From the NCBI RefSeq assembly GCF_039523075.1, contig NZ_BAAAEP010000020.1, positions 12,756 through 76,755 on the forward strand: DNA of 64,000 bases. Reading direction: 5' to 3'. The notes under the pieces are model-generated. The model had not been told where the DNA came from, did no database searches, and was given only the letters and a program-made list of their open reading frames with translations. The translations under genes and the position numbers were made by a program. This document shows positions 27,151 through 36,223 of this stretch, in pieces; position 1 is the stretch's first letter; each line of letters begins with the position of its first letter. Source of the DNA: Caenispirillum bisanense (lineage in GTDB: Bacteria > Pseudomonadota > Alphaproteobacteria > Rhodospirillales > Rhodospirillaceae).

Positions 27151-27957
27151 CTACCGCTGCTGCACCGTCAGCACGATGTCGACCTCCACGGGTCCGCCGG
27201 CTTCCGGCAGGTGTTCGCGGCTGGTCTGCCAGATCACCCGCAAGGGCTTGCCCAGCGCCGCCTCCGGCCGGTCCAGCAGGCGTTCCAAGGCCGCGTCGGT
27301 GCGCAGCACGAAGAAGGAGCGGGTCTCGCCGTCGACGGTGAGCAGCAGGTGGACGTAATCGCCGTATTCGAAGCCGTCGAAGGTGCCGGTGGTTTCCTCC
27401 ACCGGCCCGACCGGCTGCGGCGCGGCATCGGCTGTCACGCCGATGAGGGCGGCGGTGAACGTGGCGGCATCGGACAGCAGTTCCGCCTCCCGTTCCGAAA
27501 ACGCCTTGCGCTTGGGCGACACCGCCTGCCGGTCGCCATCCAGCCAGCGCACCATGGCGCCGGCCTGGAAGTAGTGGCGTTCCTCCCGCGTCGAGGCGCC
27601 CGCCCCGGTCACGGCCTGGGTGGTCACCGCCTGGAAGACGAACACCAGCCCGTCGTCATCGAAGTAGAAGTCCTGCGTGGTGTCGCCATGGTCGCCGGGG
27701 TGCCGCACCGCGATGCGGCGGATCGCCTCTCCGTCGAACCATCCGATCGCCTCGACCGGCACCGGCCACCAGTCGCGGTCGACCACCACCTCGCGCCGCT
27801 CGAACCGATCCAGCCGGGCGTTCACCTCGGCGTAGACCTGGCGATGATAGGCGGTCACGTCCTGCGCCGCCGCCGCCGACAGCGGAAGCGACACCATCCC
27901 CGCACCCCCGGCCGACGCCAGCAGCACAGCCGCCAGCAGCATTCCCCCTCTGCGCAT
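27151..27957 (-). CDS. Exported protein of unknown function
   Basis: I do not recognise the family. 268 residues from ATG 27957 with a clear Sec signal (MLLAAVLLASAGGAGMVSL, probable cleavage after AAAAQ). The mature protein is acidic and rich in beta-strand-like segments (QDFYFDDDGLVFVFQAV, EYGDYVHLLLTVDGETRSFF). The pattern resembles periplasmic proteins that gauge or bind small molecules, but no catalytic motif stands out. The start is preceded by a purine-rich GGAAGGGGG stretch. It is convergent with the hcp operon and separate from the tRNA gene upstream of it. Confidence 0.7.
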   Translation of the reverse strand: MRRGGMLLAAVLLASAGGAGMVSLPLSAAAAQDVTAYHRQVYAEVNARLDRFERREVVVDRDWWPVPVEAIGWFDGEAIRRIAVRHPGDHGDTTQDFYFDDDGLVFVFQAVTTQAVTGAGASTREERHYFQAGAMVRWLDGDRQAVSPKRKAFSEREAELLSDAATFTAALIGVTADAAPQPVGPVEETTGTFDGFEYGDYVHLLLTVDGETRSFFVLRTDAALERLLDRPEAALGKPLRVIWQTSREHLPEAGGPVEVDIVLTVQQR

Positions 27958-28034
27958 GCCTGCCCCCTTCCTCACCTCACGCGGGCAAGTGTACGCCTGA
28001 GCACGCGCCGGCGGAAGAGGATGCGCAGAAAGAG

Positions 28035-28070
28035 CAAGGCCCCGGAAACGCCAGCGTTTCCGGGGCCTTG
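28035..28070 (-). terminator. Stem-loop after tRNA-Lys
   Basis: A perfect 16-bp stem (28035-28050 with 28055-28070) and a four-base loop, starting three bases after the CCA end of tRNA-Lys on the minus strand and followed by CTCTTTCTG. Placed to end the tRNA transcript; the U-run is imperfect. Confidence 0.75.
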
Positions 28071-28073
28071 AAT

Positions 28074-28149
<76 letters not shown>

Positions 28150-28233
28150 GCAGGGTACGTTCAGGGTACTTTTCTGCGGCCCGTCAGGAGTTTAGCGCCG
28201 TCTTTCGGGGCGGTCCGTCCTGCCGAGGCGCGC

Positions 28234-28262
28234 TTTATACCCAACGCCTTGCACCCCGGCAA
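28234..28262 (-). promoter_or_regulatory. Sigma-70 promoter for tRNA-Lys
   Basis: On the minus strand: -35 TTGCCG (28257-28262), a 17-bp spacer and -10 TATAAA (28234-28239). It lies 85 bp before the tRNA 5' end. This is the best -35/-10 pair seen in the window. Confidence 0.65.
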
Positions 28263-28316
28263 GACCTTTTTTCAAAAAAATGTCCGCCACCGGCACCATG
28301 CCCTCGCCACCCGCCG

Positions 28317-29474
28317 TCACGGCTCGTCATAGCCGCCGCGGCGGCCGATCTGGACGTCGCGGTGGATGTGAACGCTCATCAGGCAGCCGAAGGCGATCAG
28401 CAGCGTCAGCATGGCGGTGCCGCCGTAGGAGATCAGCGGCAGCGGCACGCCCACCACCGGAATGAGCCCCATCACCATGGCGATGTTGATGAACACATAG
28501 AGGAAGAACGTCGTCGTCACGCCGATGGCCACCAGCCGGCCGAACTGGTGGCGGCTGCGCAGGGCGATGACGAAGCCGTAGATCAGCACCACCACATACA
28601 GCCCCAGCAGGATGATGCCGCCGGCCATGCCGAACTCTTCCGCCATCATGGTGAAGATGAAGTCGGTCTGCCGTTCCGGCAGGAAGTTCAGGTGGCTCTG
28701 GGTGCCCTGCAGGAAGCCCTTGCCGAACACCCCGCCCGACCCCAGCGCGATCTTCGACTGCAGGATGTGATAGCCGGTGCCGAGCGGGTCGCTCTCCGGG
28801 TTCAGGAAGGTCAGCACGCGGTTCTTCTGGTAGTCACGCAGGAAGTTCCACGCCACCGGCACCGCCGCCATGCCGGCCGCCAGCACCAGGGCGAACTTCC
28901 ACAGCCGCACGCCGGCCATGAAGAAGGTGACCCCCGACCCGGCAATCAGCATCAGCGCCGTGCCGAGGTCCGGCTGCTTCAGCACCAGGGCGGCGGGGGC
29001 GAAGACCAGCAGCATGGGCGGCACCAGGAACAGCGGCCGCCCCACGTCCTCCAGGCTGGCGCCATGGAAATAGCGGGCCAGCGCCAGCACCAGCGACACC
29101 TTCATCAGCTCCGACGGCTGCAGCTGGAAGATGCCGAGGTCGATCCACCGCTGCGCCCCCATGCCGATCTCGCCGCGCACCTCCACCGCCACCAGCAGCA
29201 CGAAGGCGATGCCGTAGGCGGTATAGGACCACTTCATCAGCTGCCGCACGTCGATGAGGGCGATGCCGAGCATGAACGCCAACCCGATCGCGAACCGCAT
29301 GATCTGGCGGTTGGCCCACGGGTCCCAGCTGCCGTTGGCGGCCGAGTAGAGCATCAGGAAGCCGACCGAGGCGATGAGGGTGATGAGGAACACCAGGCTC
29401 CAGCTCACCTGCCACAGCTTTTCCGTCGTCGTCATGTCGCCGCGGCGGCGACGGTGGGAGAGGAATTCCGACAT
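28317..29474 (-). CDS. rodA: Rod shape-determining peptidoglycan polymerase RodA
   Basis: 385-residue SEDS-family glycosyltransferase that polymerises lipid II glycan strands in the elongasome. About ten transmembrane helices are evident. SEDS landmarks include GAQRWIDLGIFQLQPSELMK, the catalytic-loop region LKQPDLGTALM and NFLPERQTDFIF, and the C-terminal GVPLPLISYGGTAML. It is encoded 3 bases downstream of mrdA, its partner transpeptidase, as last gene of the mreBCD-mrdA-rodA cluster. Start 29474 (MSEFLSHRRRRGD); a later ATG (MTTTEKLWQ) is an alternative. Confidence 0.96.
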   Translation of the reverse strand: MSEFLSHRRRRGDMTTTEKLWQVSWSLVFLITLIASVGFLMLYSAANGSWDPWANRQIMRFAIGLAFMLGIALIDVRQLMKWSYTAYGIAFVLLVAVEVRGEIGMGAQRWIDLGIFQLQPSELMKVSLVLALARYFHGASLEDVGRPLFLVPPMLLVFAPAALVLKQPDLGTALMLIAGSGVTFFMAGVRLWKFALVLAAGMAAVPVAWNFLRDYQKNRVLTFLNPESDPLGTGYHILQSKIALGSGGVFGKGFLQGTQSHLNFLPERQTDFIFTMMAEEFGMAGGIILLGLYVVVLIYGFVIALRSRHQFGRLVAIGVTTTFFLYVFINIAMVMGLIPVVGVPLPLISYGGTAMLTLLIAFGCLMSVHIHRDVQIGRRGGYDEP

Positions 29475-29477
29475 GCC

Positions 29478-31493
29478 TCAGGTCCCCGTTCCATCCGGCT
29501 TGGCCAGCGGCCGCGGCAGGCCGTTGTTGAACACCGCCGGCTGCAGGTCGCCGGCCACGGCGGCCCCGCCGGCGGTGCCGGTGGGATCGTCGGGGCCGGG
29601 TTCGGCTTCCGGCGGCAGCGCCAGCATCTCTTCCGCCGTCGGCGTGCGGCGGGCGGGGTCGAGGCGGATGCACTCGTCCATGATCGCCTTGGCGATGGGC
29701 GCCGCCACCGCCGAGCCGCCGCCCCCGTGCTCCACCACCACCGCGCAGGCGTAGCGCGGGTTTTCATAGGGGGCATAGGCGACGAACAGGGCGTGGTCGC
29801 GGAAGCGCCACGGCAGGTCTTCGTTCTTGATGACGCCGCCCTGGCGCTCGGTCATGGTGATGCGGCGCACCTGGGCGGTGCCGGTCTTGCCGGCCATCTT
29901 CACGTCGGCATGGGCGAGCGCCGCCTTGCGAGCCGTGCCCTGGGCGCCGTGCACCACCTCCAGCATGCCCAGCCGCACCATGTCGAGGTTGTGGCGGGTG
30001 ATGCCCAGCGGCTCCGGCGTCTGCGCCGGGCGCGGCATCAGGTTGCCGTCCGGCCCGACGACCTGCCGCGACAGCACCGGCCGCACCGCGAGGCCGGTGG
30101 CCAGCCGCGCCGTCATCACCGCCAGCTGCAGCGGCGTGGTCAGCACGTAGCCCTGGCCGATGCCGGCCACCAGCGTCTCGCCCTTGTGCCACGGCTGGTC
30201 CAGGGTGGCGCGCTTCCAGGCGGTGGTGGGAATGAGGCCCGGCCGCTCGTGCGGCAGCCCGACATCCACCACCTTGCCGAGGCCGAAGCGCTGCGACATC
30301 TCGGCGATGCGGTCGACGCCGACGCGCTTGGCGATCTCATAGAAATAGACGTCGCACGACTGGGCGATGGCCTGCACCAGGTTCATGGAGCCGTGGCCGC
30401 CCTTCTTCCAGCAGTGGAAGCGGGCATTGCCGAGGGCCATGTGGCCGGGGCAGAAGACGGTGTTCTCCGGCTTGATGACGCCGGCTTCCAGCGCCGCCAG
30501 GGCCACCACCATCTTGTAGGTGGAGCCGGGGGCATACTGGCCGGCCACCGGCTTGTTGGTCAGCGGCGCGTGGTCGTTGCCCACCAGCGCCTTCCACTCG
30601 GCATTGGAAAGGCCGCGGTTGAAGGCGTTGGGGTCGTAGCCGGGGTTGGACACCATGGCCAGCACCTCGCCGGTATGGACGTCCATCAGCACCACCGAGG
30701 CGCTTTCTTCCTGCAGCACGTCGGCGGCGATCTTCTGCAGCCGGGCGTCGAGGGTGAGGGTCAGCTCGTCGCCAGGGTCGCCCTCCTCCCGCCGCAGCTC
30801 GCGGATGACGCGGCCGACGGCGTTGACCTCCACCTGGCTGGTGCCGGCGGAGCCGCGCAGGGCGCGGTCGTACTCGCGCTCGATGCCGGCCTTGCCGATG
30901 CGGAAGCCGGGCAGTTCCAGCAGCGGCTCGCCGGTCAGGTCTTCTTCCGACACCGCCGCCACATAGCCGAGGACGTGGGAGAAATCCTCGCCCCAGGGGT
31001 AATAGCGGGCAAGACCCTCGTCGATGATGATGCCGGGCAGGTCGGGGGCGTTGACCTGGATGCGCGCCATCTCCGTCCACGACAGGTTCTCGCGCACCGT
31101 CACCGGCACGAAGCCGCGCTTGCGCCCCACTTCCTTCAGCACCCGCTGGCGGTCGTGGTCGCCGAGGGTGATGATGGAGCCGAGGGCGTCCAGGGTCGCC
31201 TCGATGTCCTTGGTCTGCTCGCGCACCAGCAGCACGCGGAAGTTCTGCTTGTTCACCGCCAGCGGAACGCCGAAACGGTCCACCAGCCGGCCGCGGGGCG
31301 GCGGCAGCAGGCGGATGTTGATGCGGTTTTCCTCCGCCAGCGTCTTGTAGCGGTCGGACTCCAGCACCTGCAGATAGTACATGCGCGCCACCAGGGCGGA
31401 GACCAGCGCCGTCTTGCCCGCCGCCAGCCCGATGGCCCGGCGGGAGAACACCTTCGCGCGGTCTCCCTGGCGGGAGGTGATGGAACGCACCAT
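29478..31493 (-). CDS. mrdA: Penicillin-binding protein 2 (elongasome transpeptidase)
   Basis: 671-residue class B PBP. It has an N-terminal membrane anchor (IGLAAGKTALVSALVARMYY), a dimerisation/pedestal domain beginning NRINIRLLPPPRGRLVDRFG, and a transpeptidase domain with active-site motif Ser324-x2-Lys327 (APGSTYKMV), SxD/N motif Ser379-Cys-Asp381 and the late KTGTAQ. It cross-links side-wall peptidoglycan with RodA and MreC as partners. ATG 31493 was chosen because it precedes the basic cytosolic stretch and membrane anchor; it lies 2 bases after the mreD stop. Confidence 0.96.
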   Translation of the reverse strand: MVRSITSRQGDRAKVFSRRAIGLAAGKTALVSALVARMYYLQVLESDRYKTLAEENRINIRLLPPPRGRLVDRFGVPLAVNKQNFRVLLVREQTKDIEATLDALGSIITLGDHDRQRVLKEVGRKRGFVPVTVRENLSWTEMARIQVNAPDLPGIIIDEGLARYYPWGEDFSHVLGYVAAVSEEDLTGEPLLELPGFRIGKAGIEREYDRALRGSAGTSQVEVNAVGRVIRELRREEGDPGDELTLTLDARLQKIAADVLQEESASVVLMDVHTGEVLAMVSNPGYDPNAFNRGLSNAEWKALVGNDHAPLTNKPVAGQYAPGSTYKMVVALAALEAGVIKPENTVFCPGHMALGNARFHCWKKGGHGSMNLVQAIAQSCDVYFYEIAKRVGVDRIAEMSQRFGLGKVVDVGLPHERPGLIPTTAWKRATLDQPWHKGETLVAGIGQGYVLTTPLQLAVMTARLATGLAVRPVLSRQVVGPDGNLMPRPAQTPEPLGITRHNLDMVRLGMLEVVHGAQGTARKAALAHADVKMAGKTGTAQVRRITMTERQGGVIKNEDLPWRFRDHALFVAYAPYENPRYACAVVVEHGGGGSAVAAPIAKAIMDECIRLDPARRTPTAEEMLALPPEAEPGPDDPTGTAGGAAVAGDLQPAVFNNGLPRPLAKPDGTGT

Positions 31494-31495
31494 GG

Positions 31496-32011
31496 TCAGG
31501 CGTCCTTGATGAGGTACAGCTGCGCCCGGGCCAGCACCCAGCCGAGCACAGGATACAGCGCCAGCGTTAACATGTACTCCACCGCCACCGTCTGCAGGTC
31601 GGTGCCGACGCCATAGATGAGCGATACCGCCAGCCAGCGCGCCCCGGTGGCCAGGAAGGCGACCACCGCAAACGCCCACCAGGTGACGGCGAAGGACTTG
31701 TTCTTGAAGAACTTGTACTGGCTCACGACCAGGCCGGTGGCGATCAGCAGGGTCAGCGCGCCGGAGCCCAGCGGCGCCCCGGTCAGGATGTCCTCGAACA
31801 GACCAAGCGTGAAGGCCGAACCATAGCCCATCAGGTCAGGCCGGTACACGGCCCAATAGTAGACGCCGATGAGCGACAGCATGGGGCCCACCCGGACCAT
31901 GCCGGGCAGGTGAGTCGGCGTCGCCGCCAGCAGGATGAGCAGAAGGGTGAGGACGAACGGCACCATGTGCCGCGCCATCGTGTCCATCCGCTGCCACAGG
32001 GTGGGACGCAT
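31496..32011 (-). CDS. mreD: Rod shape-determining protein MreD
   Basis: 171-residue inner-membrane protein with about five hydrophobic segments (VPFVLTLLLILLAATPTHLP, GLVVSQYKFFKNKSFAVTWW). The conserved region around FTLGLFEDILTGAPLGSGAL identifies MreD. It bridges MreC to the cytosolic MreB filament and the PBP2/RodA complex. Position between mreC and mrdA on the same strand is the standard order. Sequence conservation in this family is low, so neighbours carry much of the identification. Confidence 0.92.
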   Translation of the reverse strand: MRPTLWQRMDTMARHMVPFVLTLLLILLAATPTHLPGMVRVGPMLSLIGVYYWAVYRPDLMGYGSAFTLGLFEDILTGAPLGSGALTLLIATGLVVSQYKFFKNKSFAVTWWAFAVVAFLATGARWLAVSLIYGVGTDLQTVAVEYMLTLALYPVLGWVLARAQLYLIKDA

Positions 32012-32088
32012 TGCCGCCGTTTCGCTTCGTTTCTACCGTGCCACTGACCCGCCGGCCGGCCCGCGGGCCGCGCCGCCGGTGCCGCGCC

Positions 32089-32955
32089 TCATTCCAGCGC
32101 AGTGCCCGACAGGATGCCGGACAGGCCGTAGTCGACAGCCTGCACCACCTCCAGCCGATCACGCTGGACATAGGGTGCCACACGCACGACGCCATCCTCC
32201 ACCGAAGCCACCACGCCCACCGGCAGGCCCTGCGGGAAGGCGCCGGCGGCGCCCGAGGTGACCACCAGGTCCCCCGGCACCACGCCGGCGTTGGCCGGCA
32301 GGTAGATCAGCCGTGGCCGGTCGGTGTTCTCGCCGGCCATGATGGCCCGCTGGCGGCCCTCGCCCACCATCACCGGAATGCGGGAGTTGATGTCGGTGAT
32401 CAGCAGCACGCGGGAGGTACGGCGGCCCACCTCGGCCACCCGGCCGACCAGCCCCTCGCCGGTCATCACCGCCTGCCCCTTTCGCACGCCGTCGCCGCCG
32501 CCGGCCAGCATGAGCAGGCTGTGGGCGAAGGCGCCGCCGGTGTCGGCCACCACGCGGGCGGAGACGAACGACGCCTCCGGCTCCGGGCGGAAGTTCTGCA
32601 GGGCGCGCAGGGCCTCGTTCTCGGCTTCCAGCTTGCGGGCCACCATCTGCCAGCGCATCAGGCGCTCGTTGTCGGCGCGCAGGCGCTGGTTTTCTTCGTG
32701 CAGGGCGGTGAACTCGCGCACCGTTTCCACCGCCTGCGCCAGCGACGCCGCCGGACGCGACAGCACGTCCAGCACCGGCGCCACCGAATCGGCGATGGAG
32801 GTGCGCGCCCGCTCCACCAGCACGGTGTCCGCCTTGCCCAGCAGCATGAGGGCGAAGGATGCCCCCACCAGCGCCAGCAGGGCGAAACGCTGCATGACAC
32901 CCCGCAGGGCGCCCAGGCGGTTCAGCGCGACGGACGACTGCTTCACGAGGACCAT
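32089..32955 (-). CDS. mreC: Rod shape-determining protein MreC
   Basis: 288-residue bitopic membrane protein. An N-terminal TM (FALLALVGASFALMLLG) is followed by a periplasmic coiled coil (LHEENQRLRADNERLMRWQM) and the double beta-barrel typical of MreC (GEGLVGRVAEVGRRTSRVLL, LPANAGVVPGDLVVTSGAAG). It organises PBP2 and RodA along MreB. A 138-bp spacer separates it from mreB and 77 bp from mreD, so internal promoters or processing are possible. Confidence 0.95.
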   Translation of the reverse strand: MVLVKQSSVALNRLGALRGVMQRFALLALVGASFALMLLGKADTVLVERARTSIADSVAPVLDVLSRPAASLAQAVETVREFTALHEENQRLRADNERLMRWQMVARKLEAENEALRALQNFRPEPEASFVSARVVADTGGAFAHSLLMLAGGGDGVRKGQAVMTGEGLVGRVAEVGRRTSRVLLITDINSRIPVMVGEGRQRAIMAGENTDRPRLIYLPANAGVVPGDLVVTSGAAGAFPQGLPVGVVASVEDGVVRVAPYVQRDRLEVVQAVDYGLSGILSGTALE

Positions 32956-33093
32956 CCCCCACCATCACGCAGGACCGGCCCATGCGGGGCCGGTGCCGCG
33001 GCAACCTCGACTCTTCTCTCGATCCCGTCGCCCTGCATCCACCGCCGGTTCGGCGCCGGACGGACCCTGAAGCCCGCCGCGGCGCCCCCGATC

Positions 33094-34134
33094 TCAGTAC
33101 ATGGAGGTCAGGACGTTCTTGAGCTTCTTCATCTCTTCCAGGGCGCGGCCGGTGCCGAGCGCCACGCACGACAGCGGATCGTCGGCGATGGAGACCGGCA
33201 GCCCGGTGGCCGCGCGCAGGACATAGTCCAGGTTGGTCAGCAGCGCACCGCCGCCGGTGAGCACGATGCCCTTGTCGACGATGTCGGCCGCCAGTTCGGG
33301 GGCGGTGTGCTCCAGCGCCACCTTCACCGCCTCGACGATGGCCGAGACCGGCTCGGCCAGGCTCTCGGCGATCTGGCGCTCGGAGATGACCAGTTCCTTG
33401 GGCACGCCGTTCATCAGGTCGCGGCCCTTGATTTCCATGGTGCGGCCTTCGCCGCCTTCCGGCGTGCAGGCGCAGCCGATTTCCTTCTTGATGCGCTCCG
33501 CCGAGCCTTCACCCACCAGCAGGTTGTGGTTGCGGCGGATGTAGCCGATGATCGCCTCGTCCATCTTGTCGCCGCCGACGCGCACGCTGCGGGCGTAGAC
33601 GATGCCGCCCAGCGACAGCACGGCCACTTCGGTGGTGCCGCCGCCGATGTCGACGACCATGGAGCCGGTCGGCTCGGTCACCGGCAGGCCGGCGCCGATG
33701 GCGGCGGCCATGGGTTCCTCGATCAGGTAGACGCGGCGGGCCCCGGCGGCCTCGGCGCTTTCCTGGATGGCGCGGCGCTCGACGGCGGTGGAGCCGGAGG
33801 GCACGCAGATGATCACCATCGGCGAGGCAAAGCTGCGCCGGTTGTGCACCTTGCGGATGAAGTGCTTGATCATCTCTTCCGCCACTTCGAAGTCGGCGAT
33901 GACGCCGTCGCGAAGCGGCCGGATGGCCTGGATGTTGCCGGGCGTGCGGCCGAGCATCTGCTTGGCTTCGTCGCCGACGGCCAGCACCTGCTTCTTGCCC
34001 TTGACCTCGGCGATGGCCACCACCGACGGCTCGTTCAGAACGATGCCGCGACCCTTCACGTACACCAGCGTGTTCGCGGTACCGAGGTCAATCGCCATGT
34101 CGGCGGAGAGCCAACCGGTCAGCCTGGAAAACAT
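33094..34134 (-). CDS. mreB: Actin-like cell shape protein MreB
   Basis: 346-residue bacterial actin that polymerises under the inner membrane and directs side-wall growth. Phosphate-1 (DLGTANTLVYVKG, about residues 17-29) and phosphate-2 (VVDIGGGTTEVAVLSLGG) ATP-binding motifs and the adenosine motif (GIVLTGGGALLTNLDY) are intact. An amphipathic N-terminus (MFSRLTGWLSADM) should anchor it to the membrane. First gene of the elongasome cluster; GGAAGC lies just upstream of the ATG. Confidence 0.97.
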   Translation of the reverse strand: MFSRLTGWLSADMAIDLGTANTLVYVKGRGIVLNEPSVVAIAEVKGKKQVLAVGDEAKQMLGRTPGNIQAIRPLRDGVIADFEVAEEMIKHFIRKVHNRRSFASPMVIICVPSGSTAVERRAIQESAEAAGARRVYLIEEPMAAAIGAGLPVTEPTGSMVVDIGGGTTEVAVLSLGGIVYARSVRVGGDKMDEAIIGYIRRNHNLLVGEGSAERIKKEIGCACTPEGGEGRTMEIKGRDLMNGVPKELVISERQIAESLAEPVSAIVEAVKVALEHTAPELAADIVDKGIVLTGGGALLTNLDYVLRAATGLPVSIADDPLSCVALGTGRALEEMKKLKNVLTSMY

Positions 34135-34187
34135 GCTTCCTCACTCAGCCCAGCTAATTGCCAAACGTTATGGCCTGCGATTCGACA

Positions 34188-34271
34188 ATGCCGGAGGAAA
34201 TGGCACCCTCCGGCATCGCCCCTATCCCTATCTTCCCCAAGGCCCCGCAACAAGTGAAAAGCTGGGGCCTT
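34188..34271. terminator. Two stem-loops between leuA and mreB
   Basis: Hairpin A has a perfect 10-bp stem (34188-34197 with 34207-34216). Hairpin B pairs AAGGCCCC (34239-34246) with GGGGCCTT (34264-34271) and is followed on the plus strand by TTCG. Both lie between the leuA stop and the mreB start, so they most likely end or attenuate leuA transcription before the mre cluster. On the minus strand neither has a good U-run, so strength is doubtful. Confidence 0.5.
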
Positions 34272-34279
34272 TTCGTGAA

Positions 34280-35827
34280 TCACGCCCCCGCCCCGGCCGG
34301 CGCGGTCTTCTCGCGCTTGACCAGCAGCTTGTTGAGGGCGGTGACGTAGGCCTTGGCCGACGCCACCAGCGTATCGGTATCGGCGCCCTGACCGTTGACG
34401 GTCTTGCCGTTCTCCTCCAGCCGCACGGTCACCTCGGCCTGGGCATCGGTGCCCTGTGTGACGGCATGGACCTGGTAGAGCTGCAGGCGGGCGGTGGTCT
34501 CGACAATGGCCTTGATGGCCTTGAAGGTGGCGTCCACCGGGCCGTCGCCCTCGGCGGTGACGGTCTTGCGGTCGCCGTCCACATCCAGCGTCAGGGTGGC
34601 GGTCTGCGGACCGCGGGTGCCGCACACCACCGCCAGGTCGATCACCCGGATGCGGTCGTAGGCGCGCAGGATCTCGTCGTCGACCAGGGCGGCGATGTCC
34701 TCGTCGAACACCTCCTTCTTGACGTCGGCCAGATCCTTGAAGCGCTTGAAGGCGTCGTTCAGGCGGGCATCGTCGAGGTCGTAGCCGAGCGCCTTCACCT
34801 TGTCGCGGAAAGCATGGCGGCCGGAGTGCTTGCCCAGCACCAGGGTCGACTTGTTGAGGCCGACGCTGTCCGGCGTCATGATCTCGTAGGTCTGGGCGTT
34901 CTTCAGCATGCCGTCCTGGTGGATGCCCGATTCGTGGGCGAAGGCATTCTTGCCGACGATCGCCTTGTTGGGCTGCACCACGAAGCCGGTCACCGTCGAC
35001 ACCAGCCGCGAGGCGCGGGTGATGAGGGTGGTGTCGATGCCCGTTTCATAGGGCATGCGGTCGGCCCGCGTGCGCAGGGCCATGACGATCTCTTCCATCG
35101 CCGCGTTGCCGGCGCGCTCGCCCAAGCCGTTGATGGTGCATTCCACCTGCCGGGCGCCGGCATTCACGGCCGCCAGGCTGTTGGCGACGGCAAGCCCGAG
35201 GTCGTTGTGGCAGTGGACGGAGAAGATCGCCTTGTCGGCGTTCGGCACCCGCTCGATCAGCATGGCGATCAGGGCGGCGTATTCATCCGGCACGGCATAG
35301 CCGACCGTGTCGGGAATGTTGATGGTGGTGGCGCCGGCAGCGATGGCGGCCTCGACGCAGCGGCACAGGAAGTCGTGCTCGGTGCGGGAGCCGTCTTCGG
35401 CCGACCATTCCACGTCGTCCACCTTGCTGCGGGCGTAGGAGACGCTGTCCTTCACCGCCTGGAGCACCGCATCGGGCTCCATCTGCAGCTTGTACTTCAT
35501 GTGCAGCGGGCTGGTGGAGATGAAGGTGTGGATGCGCTTGCGGGTGGCCGGGGCCAGCGCCTCGGCGGCGCGGTCGATGTCGGCGCGGGTGGCGCGGGCG
35601 AGGCCGGCTATGATCGCCCGGCGGCTCTGCTTCGCCACCGCGTTCACCGCCTCGAAATCACCGTTGGAGGCGATGGGGAAACCGGCTTCGATGACGTCGA
35701 CGCCCATGTCCTCCAGCAGCGCGGCGATGCGGCACTTCTCCTCCAGGTTCATGGAGGCGCCGGGGCTCTGTTCGCCGTCGCGCAGGGTGGTGTCGAAGAT
35801 GACGACGCGGTTGGACTGGCTGCTCAT
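34280..35827 (-). CDS. leuA: 2-isopropylmalate synthase
   Basis: 515 residues. Condenses acetyl-CoA with 2-oxoisovalerate, the first committed step of leucine synthesis. The catalytic TIM-barrel begins with VIFDTTLRDGEQSPGASM and includes EAGFPIASNGDFEAV and HCHNDLGLAVANSLAAV; the last ~120 residues are the LeuA dimer/allosteric domain for leucine feedback (AEVTVRLEENGKTVNGQG). ATG 35827 is chosen because homologous sequence begins there; an open frame to 36001 is low-complexity. It has a leader of roughly 360 bases if the promoter at 36194-36223 is used. Confidence 0.95.
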   Translation of the reverse strand: MSSQSNRVVIFDTTLRDGEQSPGASMNLEEKCRIAALLEDMGVDVIEAGFPIASNGDFEAVNAVAKQSRRAIIAGLARATRADIDRAAEALAPATRKRIHTFISTSPLHMKYKLQMEPDAVLQAVKDSVSYARSKVDDVEWSAEDGSRTEHDFLCRCVEAAIAAGATTINIPDTVGYAVPDEYAALIAMLIERVPNADKAIFSVHCHNDLGLAVANSLAAVNAGARQVECTINGLGERAGNAAMEEIVMALRTRADRMPYETGIDTTLITRASRLVSTVTGFVVQPNKAIVGKNAFAHESGIHQDGMLKNAQTYEIMTPDSVGLNKSTLVLGKHSGRHAFRDKVKALGYDLDDARLNDAFKRFKDLADVKKEVFDEDIAALVDDEILRAYDRIRVIDLAVVCGTRGPQTATLTLDVDGDRKTVTAEGDGPVDATFKAIKAIVETTARLQLYQVHAVTQGTDAQAEVTVRLEENGKTVNGQGADTDTLVASAKAYVTALNKLLVKREKTAPAGAGA

Positions 35828-35942
35828 CGGAAACCGGACGCGGGGGAGAAAGGAAAGGGCGGGACTGGGGACACGCATCGGCGGCCGGGCCGCTGTTCCG
35901 TCGATCGCCAGCCGGTTGCCGGGCCGGGGGCCGGCCGTGCGG

Positions 35943-36086
35943 TCAGCGGCGGCGCCGACGTCGCGGCCGCCCGGTGTCGATGGATCGCCGTTCCGACGCA
36001 AGAATGCCCGCGAAGTCCGGACCGGCGGAACGGGGGCTAGCCCCAGGCTCGCACGCCATGGCCCTGGTCCTCGCGTCGTTGCGCAT
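35943..36086 (-). CDS. Possible 47-residue leader ORF upstream of leuA
   Basis: A short frame in the 509-bp region between leuA and the next gene. The ATG at 36086 has GGGAG five bases upstream, and the product starts MRNDARTRAMACEPGASP and ends in a run of six arginines (GRPRRRRRR). It has one leucine only, so it is not a classical leucine attenuator peptide. Translation through the arginine run just before stable GC hairpins could modulate leuA, or the frame may be chance. The rest of 35828-36336 holds GC-rich dyads (for example GGGGCTAGCCCC at about 36043), a repeat and a promoter candidate, but no further gene. Confidence 0.3.
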   Translation of the reverse strand: MRNDARTRAMACEPGASPRSAGPDFAGILASERRSIDTGRPRRRRRR

Positions 36087-36113
36087 TGGCACTCCCTGCC
36101 GTCGGATCGGAGG

Positions 36114-36142
36114 TTCGACTTGATGCGGATGTTTTCGACTTG
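36114..36142. repeat. Paired TTCGACTTG repeats in leuA leader
   Basis: TTCGACTTG occurs at 36114-36122 and again at 36134-36142, 20 bp apart, close to two helical turns. It lies 50-80 bp downstream of the promoter candidate, in a position suited to a repressor or to an RNA-based signal. Confidence 0.4.
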
Positions 36143-36193
36143 TGCAGAGATGTCTTCGGCGCGATCCGCGACCCCCCACTCAAGTACCGCCTC

Positions 36194-36223
36194 TGTATAT
36201 CACTTTCGCCACGGCAGGCGGAA
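36194..36223 (-). promoter_or_regulatory. Promoter candidate for leuA
   Basis: Minus strand: -10 TATACA (36194-36199), an 18-bp spacer and a weak -35 TTCCGC (36218-36223). It is the only AT-rich promoter-like spot in this GC-rich stretch and would give a leader of about 360 bases. Confidence 0.4.

Noticed and set aside
28362..31616. A 1084-residue plus-strand open frame opposite rodA and mrdA
   Set aside because: The minus strand carries well-recognised rodA and mrdA with intact motifs; the plus-strand product is a His/Gln/Arg-rich shadow produced by high GC content.
35943..36086. Classical leucine attenuator peptide
   Set aside because: The small frame has a single leucine and ends in arginines, and no terminator/antiterminator pair with U-run was found.
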